DNA from: Halorubrum hochsteinianum
GTDB taxonomy: Archaea; Halobacteriota; Halobacteria; Halobacteriales; Haloferacaceae
Reading direction: 5' to 3'
NCBI RefSeq assembly: GCF_023702125.1
Contig: NZ_CP098415.1
Coordinates: forward strand, 806,001-870,000
DNA: 64,000 bases
Below the pieces are notes generated by a model. That model was given only the letters and a program-made list of their open reading frames with translations. It searched no databases and was not told the origin of the DNA. The translations under genes were made by a program, and so were the position numbers. Shown piece by piece: positions 24,652 through 33,496 of the stretch. Within the stretch, counting starts at the first letter, position 1. Each line of letters starts with the position of its first letter.

Positions 24652-25704
24652 CTACGCGTCGCCGTGCGGCTTCACCAGCACCTTGATCGCCTCGCGCTCG
24701 TCCATCATGCGGTACCCCTCGGGGACGCCGTCGAGGTCGACCGTCTCGGTGAAGATGGGCGACGGGTCGAGCGTGCCCTGTAACACGTCGGCCATCAGCT
24801 CCTCGGCGTACGCGCGGACGGGGGCGACGCCGCCCGCGAGCGTGACGTTGTCGCCGAACATCCCGAACACGTCGAGGCCCTCGTCGTCGACTCCGTACGG
24901 GACGCCGACGTAGCCGATGGTGCCGCCGGGACGGACGACGTCGACCGCGGTGTTCATGGCGCTCGCCGCGCCGACGCACTCCATCACGTGGTTCGGGCCG
25001 CCGTAGGTCAGTTCCCGGATTCGCTCAACCGCCTCGTTGCCGCGCTCGGAGACGGTCTCCGTGGCCCCGAACTCCTCGGCGAGTTCGAGCCGGTCCTCGT
25101 GGTGACCGACGGCGATGATCCGCTCCGCGCCGAGCCGCCGGGCCGCGAGGACGCCGCAGAGGCCGACCGCGCCGTCGCCGATGACGGCCACCGTCGAGCC
25201 CTCGTCGACGCCCGCGCTGACGGCCGCGTGGTGGCCGGTGCCCATCACGTCGGTCAGCGGGAGTAGCGAGCGGAGCGTGTCCTCGTCGTCGGCGTGGCGG
25301 TCGGGCACCCGGACGAGCGTCCCGTCGGCGTGGGTCGACCGGACGTACTCGCCCTGCCCGCCGCCGTTGTCGCCGCCCCACGAGTCTCCGTTCTCGCAGG
25401 AGGTGTGGAGCCCCTTCCGGCAGAACTCGCACTCGCCGCAGGAGATGGCGAAGGGGGCGAGCACGCGGTCGCCGGGGTCGACGGAGGTCACGTCGTCGCC
25501 GACCGCCTCGACGATTCCCATCGGCTCGTGGCCGACCGGGGATCCGGGGTCGCGGTCGCTGTCGCCGCGGTAGAACCAGAGGTCCGACCCGCAGATCGCG
25601 GTGTGTGTGACGCGGACGATCGCGTCCGTCGGGGCCTCGAGCTCGGGCCGCGGTCGCTCTTCGACGCCGATCTCGCCGGGGCCGTTGAAGACGGCTGCGC
25701 GCAT
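24652..25704 (-). CDS. zinc-dependent alcohol dehydrogenase (MDR family)
   Basis: This 350-residue protein has the catalytic zinc ligands (Cys in TAICGSDLWF, the VGHEPMG motif), the four-Cys structural zinc loop CGECEFCRKGLHTSC, and an NAD(P)-binding GDGAVGLCGVLAARRLG. The family oxidises alcohols or reduces aldehydes in the cytoplasm. I chose ATG 25704 (MRAAVFNGPG), which matches the usual N-terminus; nine codons upstream are dispensable. A second MDR enzyme at 26076 lies on the same strand with a small membrane gene between, but the two are not close paralogues. Confidence 0.9.
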   Translation of the reverse strand: MRAAVFNGPGEIGVEERPRPELEAPTDAIVRVTHTAICGSDLWFYRGDSDRDPGSPVGHEPMGIVEAVGDDVTSVDPGDRVLAPFAISCGECEFCRKGLHTSCENGDSWGGDNGGGQGEYVRSTHADGTLVRVPDRHADDEDTLRSLLPLTDVMGTGHHAAVSAGVDEGSTVAVIGDGAVGLCGVLAARRLGAERIIAVGHHEDRLELAEEFGATETVSERGNEAVERIRELTYGGPNHVMECVGAASAMNTAVDVVRPGGTIGYVGVPYGVDDEGLDVFGMFGDNVTLAGGVAPVRAYAEELMADVLQGTLDPSPIFTETVDLDGVPEGYRMMDEREAIKVLVKPHGDA

Positions 25705-25794
25705 GCGATCGACTACTGGCGGACGGGGCAAAAGTGAGGGGGTGCCGGAAACCGGTCGGAGCGGAAATCGGACGATCGATCGGCCGGCGGTCGG

Positions 25795-25968
25795 TCAGGC
25801 GGCTTTGAGGAACCCCCACACGAGGTACACCAGGAGCAACGGAGAGAGCAGTACGAGCGCCGAGATCGCCGACCCGACGATCGCCACCGAGTACGCGACG
25901 GTGACAGCAGTTACCACGCCTGCCGAGAGGAACTGTACGCGGGAGAGCGCTGGCGGAGACCAGTACAT
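25795..25968 (-). CDS. 57-residue two-helix membrane protein
   Basis: This short gene encodes MYWSPPALSRVQF, then two hydrophobic helices (about residues 13-33 and 35-53) with almost no loop, ending FLKAA. A minus-strand TTTAATAAC TATA box about 27 bp before the ATG at 25966-25968 strongly supports a leaderless mRNA. The function is unknown; small membrane proteins of this kind are common in haloarchaea and easily missed by size cut-offs. Confidence 0.7.
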   Translation of the reverse strand: MYWSPPALSRVQFLSAGVVTAVTVAYSVAIVGSAISALVLLSPLLLVYLVWGFLKAA

Positions 25969-26075
25969 CGCACGAAGGTTTCAGGCCCCGTGTTATTAAA
26001 TTTTGAGCGATTTAGCGTATCAGCGACTTACCAGCGGTACCGACGCAGACGGACGCGCTGACGCGAACCGCGCCG

Positions 26076-27092
26076 TTACGGCTCCAACACGACGCGGAAC
26101 CGCGCCTCGTTCTCGGCCATGCGCTCGTAGGCCGCGTCGACGTCGCCGAGGTCGAACGTCTCGATCTCCGGCGTGATGTCGCGCAGCGCGCTGAACTCCA
26201 GCGTGTCCTGCGAGTCGCGGGCGTGGCCCGACCCCCAGCCCTCGACCGCGCCGCGCGTTCCGACGAGCTGCCCGGCGTCGACCGACACCGGCTCGCCGGG
26301 GATGCCGGCGATTATCACCGAGCCGTCGGTCCCCAGCCCGCCGACGACCGACTCGATCGCGTCGCTCGCGGGCGCGGTCGTGAGGACGACGCTCGCGCCG
26401 CCTAACTCCCGGAGCCGCTCGGCCGGGTCCGCCTCGGCGGCGTTGACGAAGTGGTCCGCGCCCAGATCGCGGGCGAGCGACTCCTTGTCGGGGCTGCGCG
26501 AGATCGCGACCGTCTCGTAGCCGGCCGCGTGCGCGTACTGGACCGCGAGGTGGCCGAGCCCGCCGACGCCGACGACGGCGACGAGGTCGCCGGCGCGCGC
26601 GTCCGAGTTGCGCAGCGCGTTGTAGGTCGTGATCCCGGCGCACAGTAGCGGCGCGGCGTCGACCGCGTCGAGCCCGTCCGGGATTGCCGCCAGCGCCTCG
26701 GCGGGGACCGTCGCGTACTCGGCGTACCCGCCGTCGAACGTGAGCCCGGTGATCTCGGCGTTCTCGCACTGGAGGAACTGGCCGCGGCGGCACGCCTCGC
26801 AGGTGAAACAGTGGCCGCCGTGCCAGCCCGCGCCGACGCGCTCGCCCGGCTCCCACGCGTCGACGTCCTCGCCGACCGCGTCGACGGTCCCGGCGATCTC
26901 GTGGCCCGGGACGCGGGGGTAGCTCACGCCGGGATAGCCGCCCTCGACGACGAACTCGTCGCTGCGGCAGATCCCGCACGCCTCGACGGCGACCCGGACC
27001 TCCTCCGGGCCCGGCTCGGGCACGTCCCGCTTGACGACCTCGAAGTCGGCTCCCGGCTCCGAGACGACCGCGGCTCGCATGGTGTCTGACAT
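26076..27092 (-). CDS. zinc-dependent alcohol dehydrogenase (cinnamyl/AdhP-like)
   Basis: This 338-residue MDR protein has the catalytic zinc site (ACGICRSDEF, PRVPGHEIAG), structural zinc cysteines in CFTCEACRRGQFLQC, and the coenzyme loop GVGGLGHLAVQYA. The WHGGHCFTCEAC arrangement and length resemble AdhP/YahK-like alcohol dehydrogenases. ATG 27092 (MSDTMRAAVV) is taken; an ATG four codons on is equally possible. It is separated by 86 bp from the histidine kinase upstream and does not appear coupled to it. Confidence 0.88.
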   Translation of the reverse strand: MSDTMRAAVVSEPGADFEVVKRDVPEPGPEEVRVAVEACGICRSDEFVVEGGYPGVSYPRVPGHEIAGTVDAVGEDVDAWEPGERVGAGWHGGHCFTCEACRRGQFLQCENAEITGLTFDGGYAEYATVPAEALAAIPDGLDAVDAAPLLCAGITTYNALRNSDARAGDLVAVVGVGGLGHLAVQYAHAAGYETVAISRSPDKESLARDLGADHFVNAAEADPAERLRELGGASVVLTTAPASDAIESVVGGLGTDGSVIIAGIPGEPVSVDAGQLVGTRGAVEGWGSGHARDSQDTLEFSALRDITPEIETFDLGDVDAAYERMAENEARFRVVLEP

Positions 27093-27178
27093 CGGTCGTT
27101 CATCGCCCCGAGACGCGGAAGAACGTGTCGTCGCCGGCGAGCCGGTCGGTCTCCTCGGGAGAGAGAGCGACAAGTGGA

Positions 27179-28336
27179 TCAGTCGTCCGCGCCGACGGCG
27201 TCCCGGACCCCTCCCGCGCCGGCCGGGTCCTCGCTCGGGCCCGCGGCCGGGACGCCCTCGGTCTCCTCGACGCGCTCGAACCGGATCCGAACGACCTGCC
27301 CGTCCGCCGTCGACTCGAAGCCGAGGTCGGCGTCGGACCGGTCGACGACCCACTGGACGAGCCACAGGCCGAGTCCGTCGGTGTGACGCATCGAGGTCTC
27401 GTAGCCGCGCCGGAGCGTCTCGATCGTCTCCGCGGGGATCCCCGGCCCGTCGTCGGCGACGCGGACCGCGACGCCGTCGCCGACGCGGCGGAGCGAGACC
27501 GAGACCCGCGGCGCGTCGCCGCCGTGGACCGCGGCGTTCTCGATCACCTCCGACGTGACGGCCTCGGTGAGGGGGTGCGCCCGGACCCGACACGTCGCCG
27601 CCGCGGGGGCGTCGAACTCGACGTTCGGGTGTTCGGTTTCGAGCCGCTCGATCACGCCGTCGACGACCTCGACGAGGTCCACGACCGTCTCCACGTCCCC
27701 GGGGCCGTCGGGACCCTCGGACCCGATCACCGCGCCGATGTGGCGGGCGTGCTCGCTGACCGACAGCAGCCGGTCGACGTTCTCCTCCACGACGGCGGCG
27801 CTCTCCCCGCCGCCGTCGGCGCGGTCCGCCAGGAACTCGACCCGTCCGCTGACGACCGTCATGGCGTTGCGGATGTTGTGACGGAGCACGCGGTTCAACA
27901 CCGTGAGCTGGGCGTTCGCCCGTTCGAGTTGGTCCTGCGTGCGCCGCTGGCGGGCGTCGGTCAGCCCGAACGCGAGCCCGAACGCCGACCCGGCCGACGC
28001 CGCGCCGCCGATGACGACGAGCGGGCCGGTCGGCGACGGCCCCTGACTCGTCTCGTAGGTGACGAAGAGCAGCGCGACCGCGCCGAGCGTCACCGCTCCG
28101 AGGGCGCTCCACCCGGTGATGCGGAGCGTGTGCGCCGGCGAGAGCGGCGAGCGAGCGATGGGCACCGTCGCGGCGGCGACGAGCGCGCTACAGGCGATGG
28201 GAACCGCGACGCCGCTCACGATCGCGAGGGGGTCGCTCATCGACGACAGCGAGCGCAGGTGGTACCCGAGCGGGACGAGACCCACGGCCGCGAGCAGGCC
28301 GAGTTCGGCCGCGTTCCGGAGCCGTGTGGTCCGCAT
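27179..28336 (-). CDS. membrane sensor histidine kinase
   Basis: This 385-residue protein has four membrane helices in the first 130 residues, a short coiled coil (QRRTQDQLERANAQLTVLNR), the phospho-acceptor H-box VLRHNIRNAMTVVSG with His at about 158, and an HATPase domain with N-box VIENAAVHGG, G1 DDGPGIP and G2 GLGLWLV. It lacks PAS or receiver domains, and no response regulator is nearby, as is usual for haloarchaeal kinases. The sensed signal is probably membrane-related or unknown. Confidence 0.9.
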   Translation of the reverse strand: MRTTRLRNAAELGLLAAVGLVPLGYHLRSLSSMSDPLAIVSGVAVPIACSALVAAATVPIARSPLSPAHTLRITGWSALGAVTLGAVALLFVTYETSQGPSPTGPLVVIGGAASAGSAFGLAFGLTDARQRRTQDQLERANAQLTVLNRVLRHNIRNAMTVVSGRVEFLADRADGGGESAAVVEENVDRLLSVSEHARHIGAVIGSEGPDGPGDVETVVDLVEVVDGVIERLETEHPNVEFDAPAAATCRVRAHPLTEAVTSEVIENAAVHGGDAPRVSVSLRRVGDGVAVRVADDGPGIPAETIETLRRGYETSMRHTDGLGLWLVQWVVDRSDADLGFESTADGQVVRIRFERVEETEGVPAAGPSEDPAGAGGVRDAVGADD

Positions 28337-28418
28337 TCGTCGGTGAGTCGTCGCGTTCGGGTAATAACCGTTCGCGACGAGCTATCAGATCGGAGAACTG
28401 CGGTCCCGCGCGGCGGAC

Positions 28419-29363
28419 TCACTTCCCGTCCGGGTCGAGGACGGTCACGTCGTACAGCGACTCCCACCGGTACCGGCGTCCGGTCCACTCGAACTCGTCG
28501 CGGGCGAGTCCGTAACAGAGCAGGAGGAGCGCCAGCGCGTACCCCGGCACCGCGAGGAGGAACGTCCAGCGGTGGACGCCGAGCGCCGCGTACGCCGCCG
28601 CGGCGACCCCCGTCACCAGCGGGACGGTGACGAACGGCGCGGCGAGCGTCCCGGCGATCACGGCGAGCGGCAGCAGCGCCCGGGTCGCGATCCCCGCGGG
28701 GTCGAGGTACAGCCCCATCCGCGTCCACCGCACCCGCCGCGAGAGGGTCCCGCAGAGGGTACCGTCGACCGGCATCTCCCGCACGAGCGAGCGCGCCGTC
28801 TCGATCCCGTCGGCGCGCTCGGCCAACAGCGCGTCGTCGCCCGCGGTCCGCCGGAGGTCGGCGACGTACGCGTCCACGTCGACCTCGCCGCGCCGGAACG
28901 CCATCGTCCCGCCCCAGACGCCCGAATCGAACCGGACGCTCGTCGCGACGCCCACGGCGCTCGACGGCTCCAACAGCTTCCCGACCGGGCCCTCGCTCGC
29001 CAGCACGGGCGCGGTCGAGAGGACGTGGCCCTCGGGAACCCGCGCGAGCAGCCGCCGGACGGTCGCCAGCCACTCCTCGCCGTGCTCGAAGTCCGCGTCC
29101 GTACACACCAGCCGGTCGCGGCTCGCGCGCTCTAACCCTGCCGCCAGCGCGTTACACTTCGCCGAACAGCCCGTCGGCTCCCCGGCGACGACGACCGTCG
29201 CGGCCGTCCCCTCCGCCGCGTCGACGACCGGATCGCTCGGCCCGTCGCAGGCGACGAGGAACTCGTCCGCCGGCCCGACCTGCGCCGCCAACTCCGCGCA
29301 GGCGGGCGTCCACTCGCGGGTCGGCAACACGACGCTCACCGGGGCCGCCGGGTCGTTCGGCAT
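28419..29363 (-). CDS. family 2 glycosyltransferase with membrane anchor
   Basis: This 314-residue protein begins with a GT-A fold (SVVLPTREWTPACAELAAQ), has the metal-binding acidic motif RLVCTDADFEHG near residue 90, and a GVWGGTMAFRRGEVD acceptor region. Two or three hydrophobic helices follow (about residues 226-290). It probably transfers a sugar from a nucleotide or dolichol-phosphate donor to a membrane lipid. No glycosylation cluster surrounds it. Confidence 0.8.
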   Translation of the reverse strand: MPNDPAAPVSVVLPTREWTPACAELAAQVGPADEFLVACDGPSDPVVDAAEGTAATVVVAGEPTGCSAKCNALAAGLERASRDRLVCTDADFEHGEEWLATVRRLLARVPEGHVLSTAPVLASEGPVGKLLEPSSAVGVATSVRFDSGVWGGTMAFRRGEVDVDAYVADLRRTAGDDALLAERADGIETARSLVREMPVDGTLCGTLSRRVRWTRMGLYLDPAGIATRALLPLAVIAGTLAAPFVTVPLVTGVAAAAYAALGVHRWTFLLAVPGYALALLLLCYGLARDEFEWTGRRYRWESLYDVTVLDPDGK

Positions 29364-29470
29364 CGGATCGATCGTTGTGCGAACCCGGTCAAATAGTCAC
29401 CGGCCGCAGCGCGGTTCCCGACGGGAGGCTCGCCGTCCGGTTCTCGCCCAGCAGAGGGACTACGGCGGAT

Positions 29471-31615
29471 TCAGTCCGCCGTGTCCCAGTCTACCTCGTC
29501 GGCGTACTCCTCGCGCATGAGGTGACAGCCAATGGTCTCGCCGTCGACCGCGTGGTCGGTCGGGTCCTCCCGCTCGCAGACCTCGCCGATCTTGCGCGGA
29601 CACCGGGGGTGGAACCGACAGCCTGAGGGGACGTTCGACGGGTCCGGGACGTTACCCTCCAAGACGATGCGGTCCTCGTGCTGTTCTCCCCCGGGAATCG
29701 CCGAGAGGAGCGACTCCGTGTACGGGTGGTACGGCGGGTCGAACACCTCTCCCGTCGGACCGTGTTCGACGATCTGCCCGAGGTACATCACCGCGACTCG
29801 GTCGCAGACGTGTTCGACCACGGAGAGGTCGTGGCTGATGAGCAGGTACACGAGCCCCAACTCGTCTTGGAGGTCGGCGAGCAGGTTCAGGATCTGCGCT
29901 TGGACCGAGACGTCGAGCCCGCTCACCGGCTCGTCGAGGACGATCACCTCCGGGTTCACGGCCAGCGCCCGCGCGATGCCGACGCGCTGCTGTTGGCCCC
30001 CGGACAGCTCGTGGGGGTAGCGTTCGAGGTGCGACGTGTCGAGGCCGACGGCGTCGATCAGCTCCGCCACGCGGTCGGCGCGGTCGCCCTGCGACCCGAT
30101 CCCGTGGAGGTCCATCGGACGGCGGACGATCTGTCGGACCGTCCGACGGGGGTTGAGGCTCGACTGCGGGTCCTGAAACACGATCTGGAGGTCGCGGCGG
30201 AGCGACCGGAGCTCGTCCGATCCCGCCGCCGTGACATCGGTCTCGCGGTAGGTCACGGAGCCGTCGGTCGGCTCGATGAGCCGGAGCAACGCCCGCGCGG
30301 CGGTCGATTTCCCGCAGCCGGACTCGCCGACCAGCCCCACGGTCGACCCCGCGTCGATCTCGATGTCGATCCCGTCGACGGCCCTGACCGGCTCCGGATC
30401 GCCGAGGAACCGCTCGATCGGACCGCTCGTGTCGAAGTGTTTGACCAGCCCGTCGGTCTCGACGACGGGGTCGTCTCCGGCGTCGCCGCGGCCGTCCGCG
30501 CGGTCGGTCTGCCACGAGAGCGAGCGCGACTCGTGGTCGTACTCGTACGCCATCTCGCCGACGTGCTCGTGTCGGTAACAGGCGACCGAGCGTCCCGGAT
30601 CGGTCGGGACGGGTTCCAGATCGGGGTGCGCCTCGCGGCACTCCTCGGTCGCGCCGGGACACCGGTCCGCGTACTTACACGCGTCCGCGGTGCCGGTGAG
30701 GTCGGGCATCTGCCCCTCGATCACGTCGAGCCGGTCCCGGTCGCCCGGTCCGGCCCCGTCGTCGACGCTGTTGATGCTCGCGAGCAACCCCTTGGTGTAC
30801 GGGTGCCGGGGGTCGCTGAACAGCGACTCCGCCGGGCCGCTCTCGACGACGCTCCCGGCGTACATCACCGCGACCCGGTCGCAGATCTCTCTGACTACGC
30901 CGAGGTCGTGAGTGATAAAGAGGATCGACATCCCGAGGTCCTCGCGGAGGTCGTCGAGCAGTTCCAGTATCTGGGCCTGTATCGTGACGTCGAGCGCGGT
31001 CGTCGGCTCGTCGGCGACCAGCAGGTCAGGCTCCGAGGCGATCGCGATCGCGACGATCACCCGCTGTTTCTGCCCGCCGGAGAACTCGTGCGGGTAGTCG
31101 TTCGCCCGCGACGCCGCGTCGGGGATCCCCACCCGGTCGAGGAGGTCGACCGCCTCGCGCTTCGCGGCGCTTCGGGACAGGCCCCGCGCCGTCCGGACCG
31201 CCTCGGCGACCTGTCGCCCGACTGTCATGGTGGGGTTCAGCGTGGTCGTCGGGTCCTGAAACACCATTCCGGTGTTGGACGCGCGGAACTCCCGAAGCCC
31301 CTCGTCGGAGAGGGACCGAACGTCCGTCCCCTCGAAGTCGACGCGGCCGCCGACGATCTCGCCCGGATCGTCGATGAGCCGGAGCACCGACCGGGCCGTC
31401 GCGCTCTTGCCGGCACCGCTCTCGCCGACCAGCCCGAGGATCTCGCCGCGGTCGAGGTGGAAGTCGACGCCGTCGACCGCGTGGACGACTCCCTCCTCGG
31501 TGTGAAACACCGTGGTGAGGTCGCTGACGGTCAACAGGCGGTCGTCCGGGGGCGTTCCCGCGGACGCCGTCGATTCGTCCGATCGCCGTCGCGTGTACGC
31601 CGGTTCGTTACTCAT
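29471..31615 (-). CDS. oligopeptide/dipeptide ABC transporter ATPase, DppD-DppF fusion
   Basis: This 714-residue protein contains two full ABC ATPases. The first (residues 25-330) has Walker A GESGAGKS and signature FSGGQKQR; the second (about 375-700) has GESGCGKS and LSGGQQQR. Each half ends in the oligopeptide-ABC C-terminal Cys region (CKYADRCPGATEEC and CRFHPRCPRKIGEVC), typical of Dpp/Opp ATPases that may carry an Fe-S cluster. Normally these are two proteins. It is the last gene of the five-gene operon and overlaps the permease gene before it by 8 bp. Confidence 0.92.
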   Translation of the reverse strand: MSNEPAYTRRRSDESTASAGTPPDDRLLTVSDLTTVFHTEEGVVHAVDGVDFHLDRGEILGLVGESGAGKSATARSVLRLIDDPGEIVGGRVDFEGTDVRSLSDEGLREFRASNTGMVFQDPTTTLNPTMTVGRQVAEAVRTARGLSRSAAKREAVDLLDRVGIPDAASRANDYPHEFSGGQKQRVIVAIAIASEPDLLVADEPTTALDVTIQAQILELLDDLREDLGMSILFITHDLGVVREICDRVAVMYAGSVVESGPAESLFSDPRHPYTKGLLASINSVDDGAGPGDRDRLDVIEGQMPDLTGTADACKYADRCPGATEECREAHPDLEPVPTDPGRSVACYRHEHVGEMAYEYDHESRSLSWQTDRADGRGDAGDDPVVETDGLVKHFDTSGPIERFLGDPEPVRAVDGIDIEIDAGSTVGLVGESGCGKSTAARALLRLIEPTDGSVTYRETDVTAAGSDELRSLRRDLQIVFQDPQSSLNPRRTVRQIVRRPMDLHGIGSQGDRADRVAELIDAVGLDTSHLERYPHELSGGQQQRVGIARALAVNPEVIVLDEPVSGLDVSVQAQILNLLADLQDELGLVYLLISHDLSVVEHVCDRVAVMYLGQIVEHGPTGEVFDPPYHPYTESLLSAIPGGEQHEDRIVLEGNVPDPSNVPSGCRFHPRCPRKIGEVCEREDPTDHAVDGETIGCHLMREEYADEVDWDTAD

Positions 31616-32519
31616 TTTCGGCCCCCAGTTCCGCGCTCATGGTCGGATCGAGGACGTCGCGGATCCCGTCCCCGAGGAGGTTGAAACCGAGGACGGTCGT
31701 CGCGATCCCCAGTCCGGGGAAGATCGCCATCCACGGCGCTTGCGCGAGGTACTGTTTCGACTGTCTGATCATCAGCCCCCACGACGGCTGCGGGGGCTGC
31801 GCACCCAGTCCGAGGAACGAGAGCCCCGCGGCCGCGAGGATGGCGAACGCGAGGCTGATCGACGCCTGAACGATGATCGGTGCGGCGGCGTTCGGCAGCA
31901 CCTCCCGGAACAGCACCCGGCTGTCGCGCTCGCCGAGCGCCCGCGCCGCCTCGACGAAGTCCTCCTCGACGACGGAGACGACCTCGCTGCGCGTGACGCG
32001 GGCGAAGTACGGGACGTACGTCACCCCGATCGCGATCATCGCGTTCGTCAGCGACGGACCCAGCACGGCGACGACGGTGAGCGCGAGCAGGATCGGGGGG
32101 AAGCTCATCAAGATGTCCATCGTCCGCATGATCGCGTCGTCGACGTTGCCGCCGACGTATCCCGCGACCGCCCCCAGCGGGACGCCGGCCGCGGTCGCGA
32201 TCCCGACGCTCAACCCGCCGATGTAGAGGCTGATCCGCGCGCCGAGGACGATCCGGAGGAGGACGTCTCGACCGAGGTGATCCGTCCCCATCGGATGGGC
32301 CGGACCGGGCGGCTGGAAGCGGTTCGCGACGTCTAACGCGTTCGCCTGCTCCAGCGAGACGAACAGCGGTCCGAACAGCCCGACGACGATCAGCAGTCCG
32401 ATGAGGACCGACCCGGCGACGGCCTTCGAGTTCGACCGATACCGGGCGAACAGGTCCGCGAGCTTCCGGCGGCGGGCGTCGGTGAGCCACCGCGCCGCGT
32501 CCGCGCTCTCGGCGGCCAT
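31608..32519 (-). CDS. oligopeptide ABC transporter permease, DppC-like
   Basis: This 303-residue protein has an N-terminal OppC region with one membrane helix (about residues 35-55), and a binding-protein-dependent transport domain with about five helices. HPMGTDHLGRDVLLRIVLGARISL is the family's hallmark, and the EAA loop (EAARALGERDSRVLFREVLPN) contacts the ATPase. The ATG follows the DppB stop as TGATG, and its own end overlaps the ATPase gene by 8 bp. Confidence 0.92.
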   Translation of the reverse strand: MAAESADAARWLTDARRRKLADLFARYRSNSKAVAGSVLIGLLIVVGLFGPLFVSLEQANALDVANRFQPPGPAHPMGTDHLGRDVLLRIVLGARISLYIGGLSVGIATAAGVPLGAVAGYVGGNVDDAIMRTMDILMSFPPILLALTVVAVLGPSLTNAMIAIGVTYVPYFARVTRSEVVSVVEEDFVEAARALGERDSRVLFREVLPNAAAPIIVQASISLAFAILAAAGLSFLGLGAQPPQPSWGLMIRQSKQYLAQAPWMAIFPGLGIATTVLGFNLLGDGIRDVLDPTMSAELGAENE

Positions 32520-33496
32520 CAGGCACCACCCCCGGTCTGGACCCGCGGGTCCAAGACGGCGTACAGCAGGTCGACGATCAGGTTACTGAGCATGAACACC
32601 GTCGCGATCGTCAGCACGGAGCCCTGGATCAGCGTGGTGTCGCGGTTCAACAGCGCCTGGAACGCGAGCCGACCCAGTCCCGGGTACGCGAACACCTGCT
32701 CGATGATGACGATCCCGCTGAACAGGAACCCGATCTGGAGCCCGATCACCGTCAGTACCGGGAGGAAGGCGTTTCGGAGCGCGTGTCGGTAGACGATGTC
32801 GCGCTCCGAGACCCCCTTCGAGCGGGCGAGCCTGACGTACCCCGCCCGGAGCTCTTCGATGAGCGACGATCGGGTCATACGCGTGAGGTGCGCCATGAGC
32901 GCGAAGCCGAGCGAGAGCGCCGGGAGCGCCACGTGTCTGAGTCCGCCAATTGGGTCCGCGGCCGGGTTCACGTAGCCGGAGGGCGGAAGCACCGAGAGGA
33001 ACTCGGCGAACACCAGGATCAGGACCAGTCCCCAGAAGAAGTCCGGGAGGCTGATCCCGGTGAACGCCACGACGCTGGTGGTGAAGTCCTTCCACGTGTT
33101 GCGGGCCTGTCCGGCGACCACGCCGAGCGGGATGGCGACCGTGACGGCGATCGCGACCGCGGCACCGGCGAGGAACGCGCTCGCGGGCAGCCGCTGGACG
33201 ATCAGCCGCGCCACCGGGTCGCCGAACCGGAGGGACTCGCCCATGTCGCCGGTGAGGACGCCGCCGAGCCAGTCCAAGTACCGGATCCAGATCGGGCGGT
33301 TCAGCCCGAGGCTCTGGCGGAGCGCCTCCAGCCGCTCCGGGCTCGCCCGGTTGCCGAGGATCAGCAGCGCCACGTCGCCCGGAAGGACGTTGACGATCCC
33401 GAAGGTGACGACTGACACGCCGAGCAGCGACACGATCAACAGCCCCATGCGGCGCGCGGCGTACCGGGCGAACTGGGCGTCGATGGCCGACCTCAT
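32519..33496 (-). CDS. oligopeptide ABC transporter permease, DppB-like
   Basis: This 325-residue protein starts MRSAIDAQFARYAARRMGLL and has the DppB N-terminal helix followed by a 180-residue permease domain with GDMGESLRFGDPVARLI, LPDFFWGLVLILVF and the EAA-like loop YVRLARSKGVSERDIVYRHALRNAFLP. The frame runs on upstream, but ATG 33496 overlaps the stop of the solute-binding protein gene as ATGA, which fixes the start. Confidence 0.92.
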   Translation of the reverse strand: MRSAIDAQFARYAARRMGLLIVSLLGVSVVTFGIVNVLPGDVALLILGNRASPERLEALRQSLGLNRPIWIRYLDWLGGVLTGDMGESLRFGDPVARLIVQRLPASAFLAGAAVAIAVTVAIPLGVVAGQARNTWKDFTTSVVAFTGISLPDFFWGLVLILVFAEFLSVLPPSGYVNPAADPIGGLRHVALPALSLGFALMAHLTRMTRSSLIEELRAGYVRLARSKGVSERDIVYRHALRNAFLPVLTVIGLQIGFLFSGIVIIEQVFAYPGLGRLAFQALLNRDTTLIQGSVLTIATVFMLSNLIVDLLYAVLDPRVQTGGGA

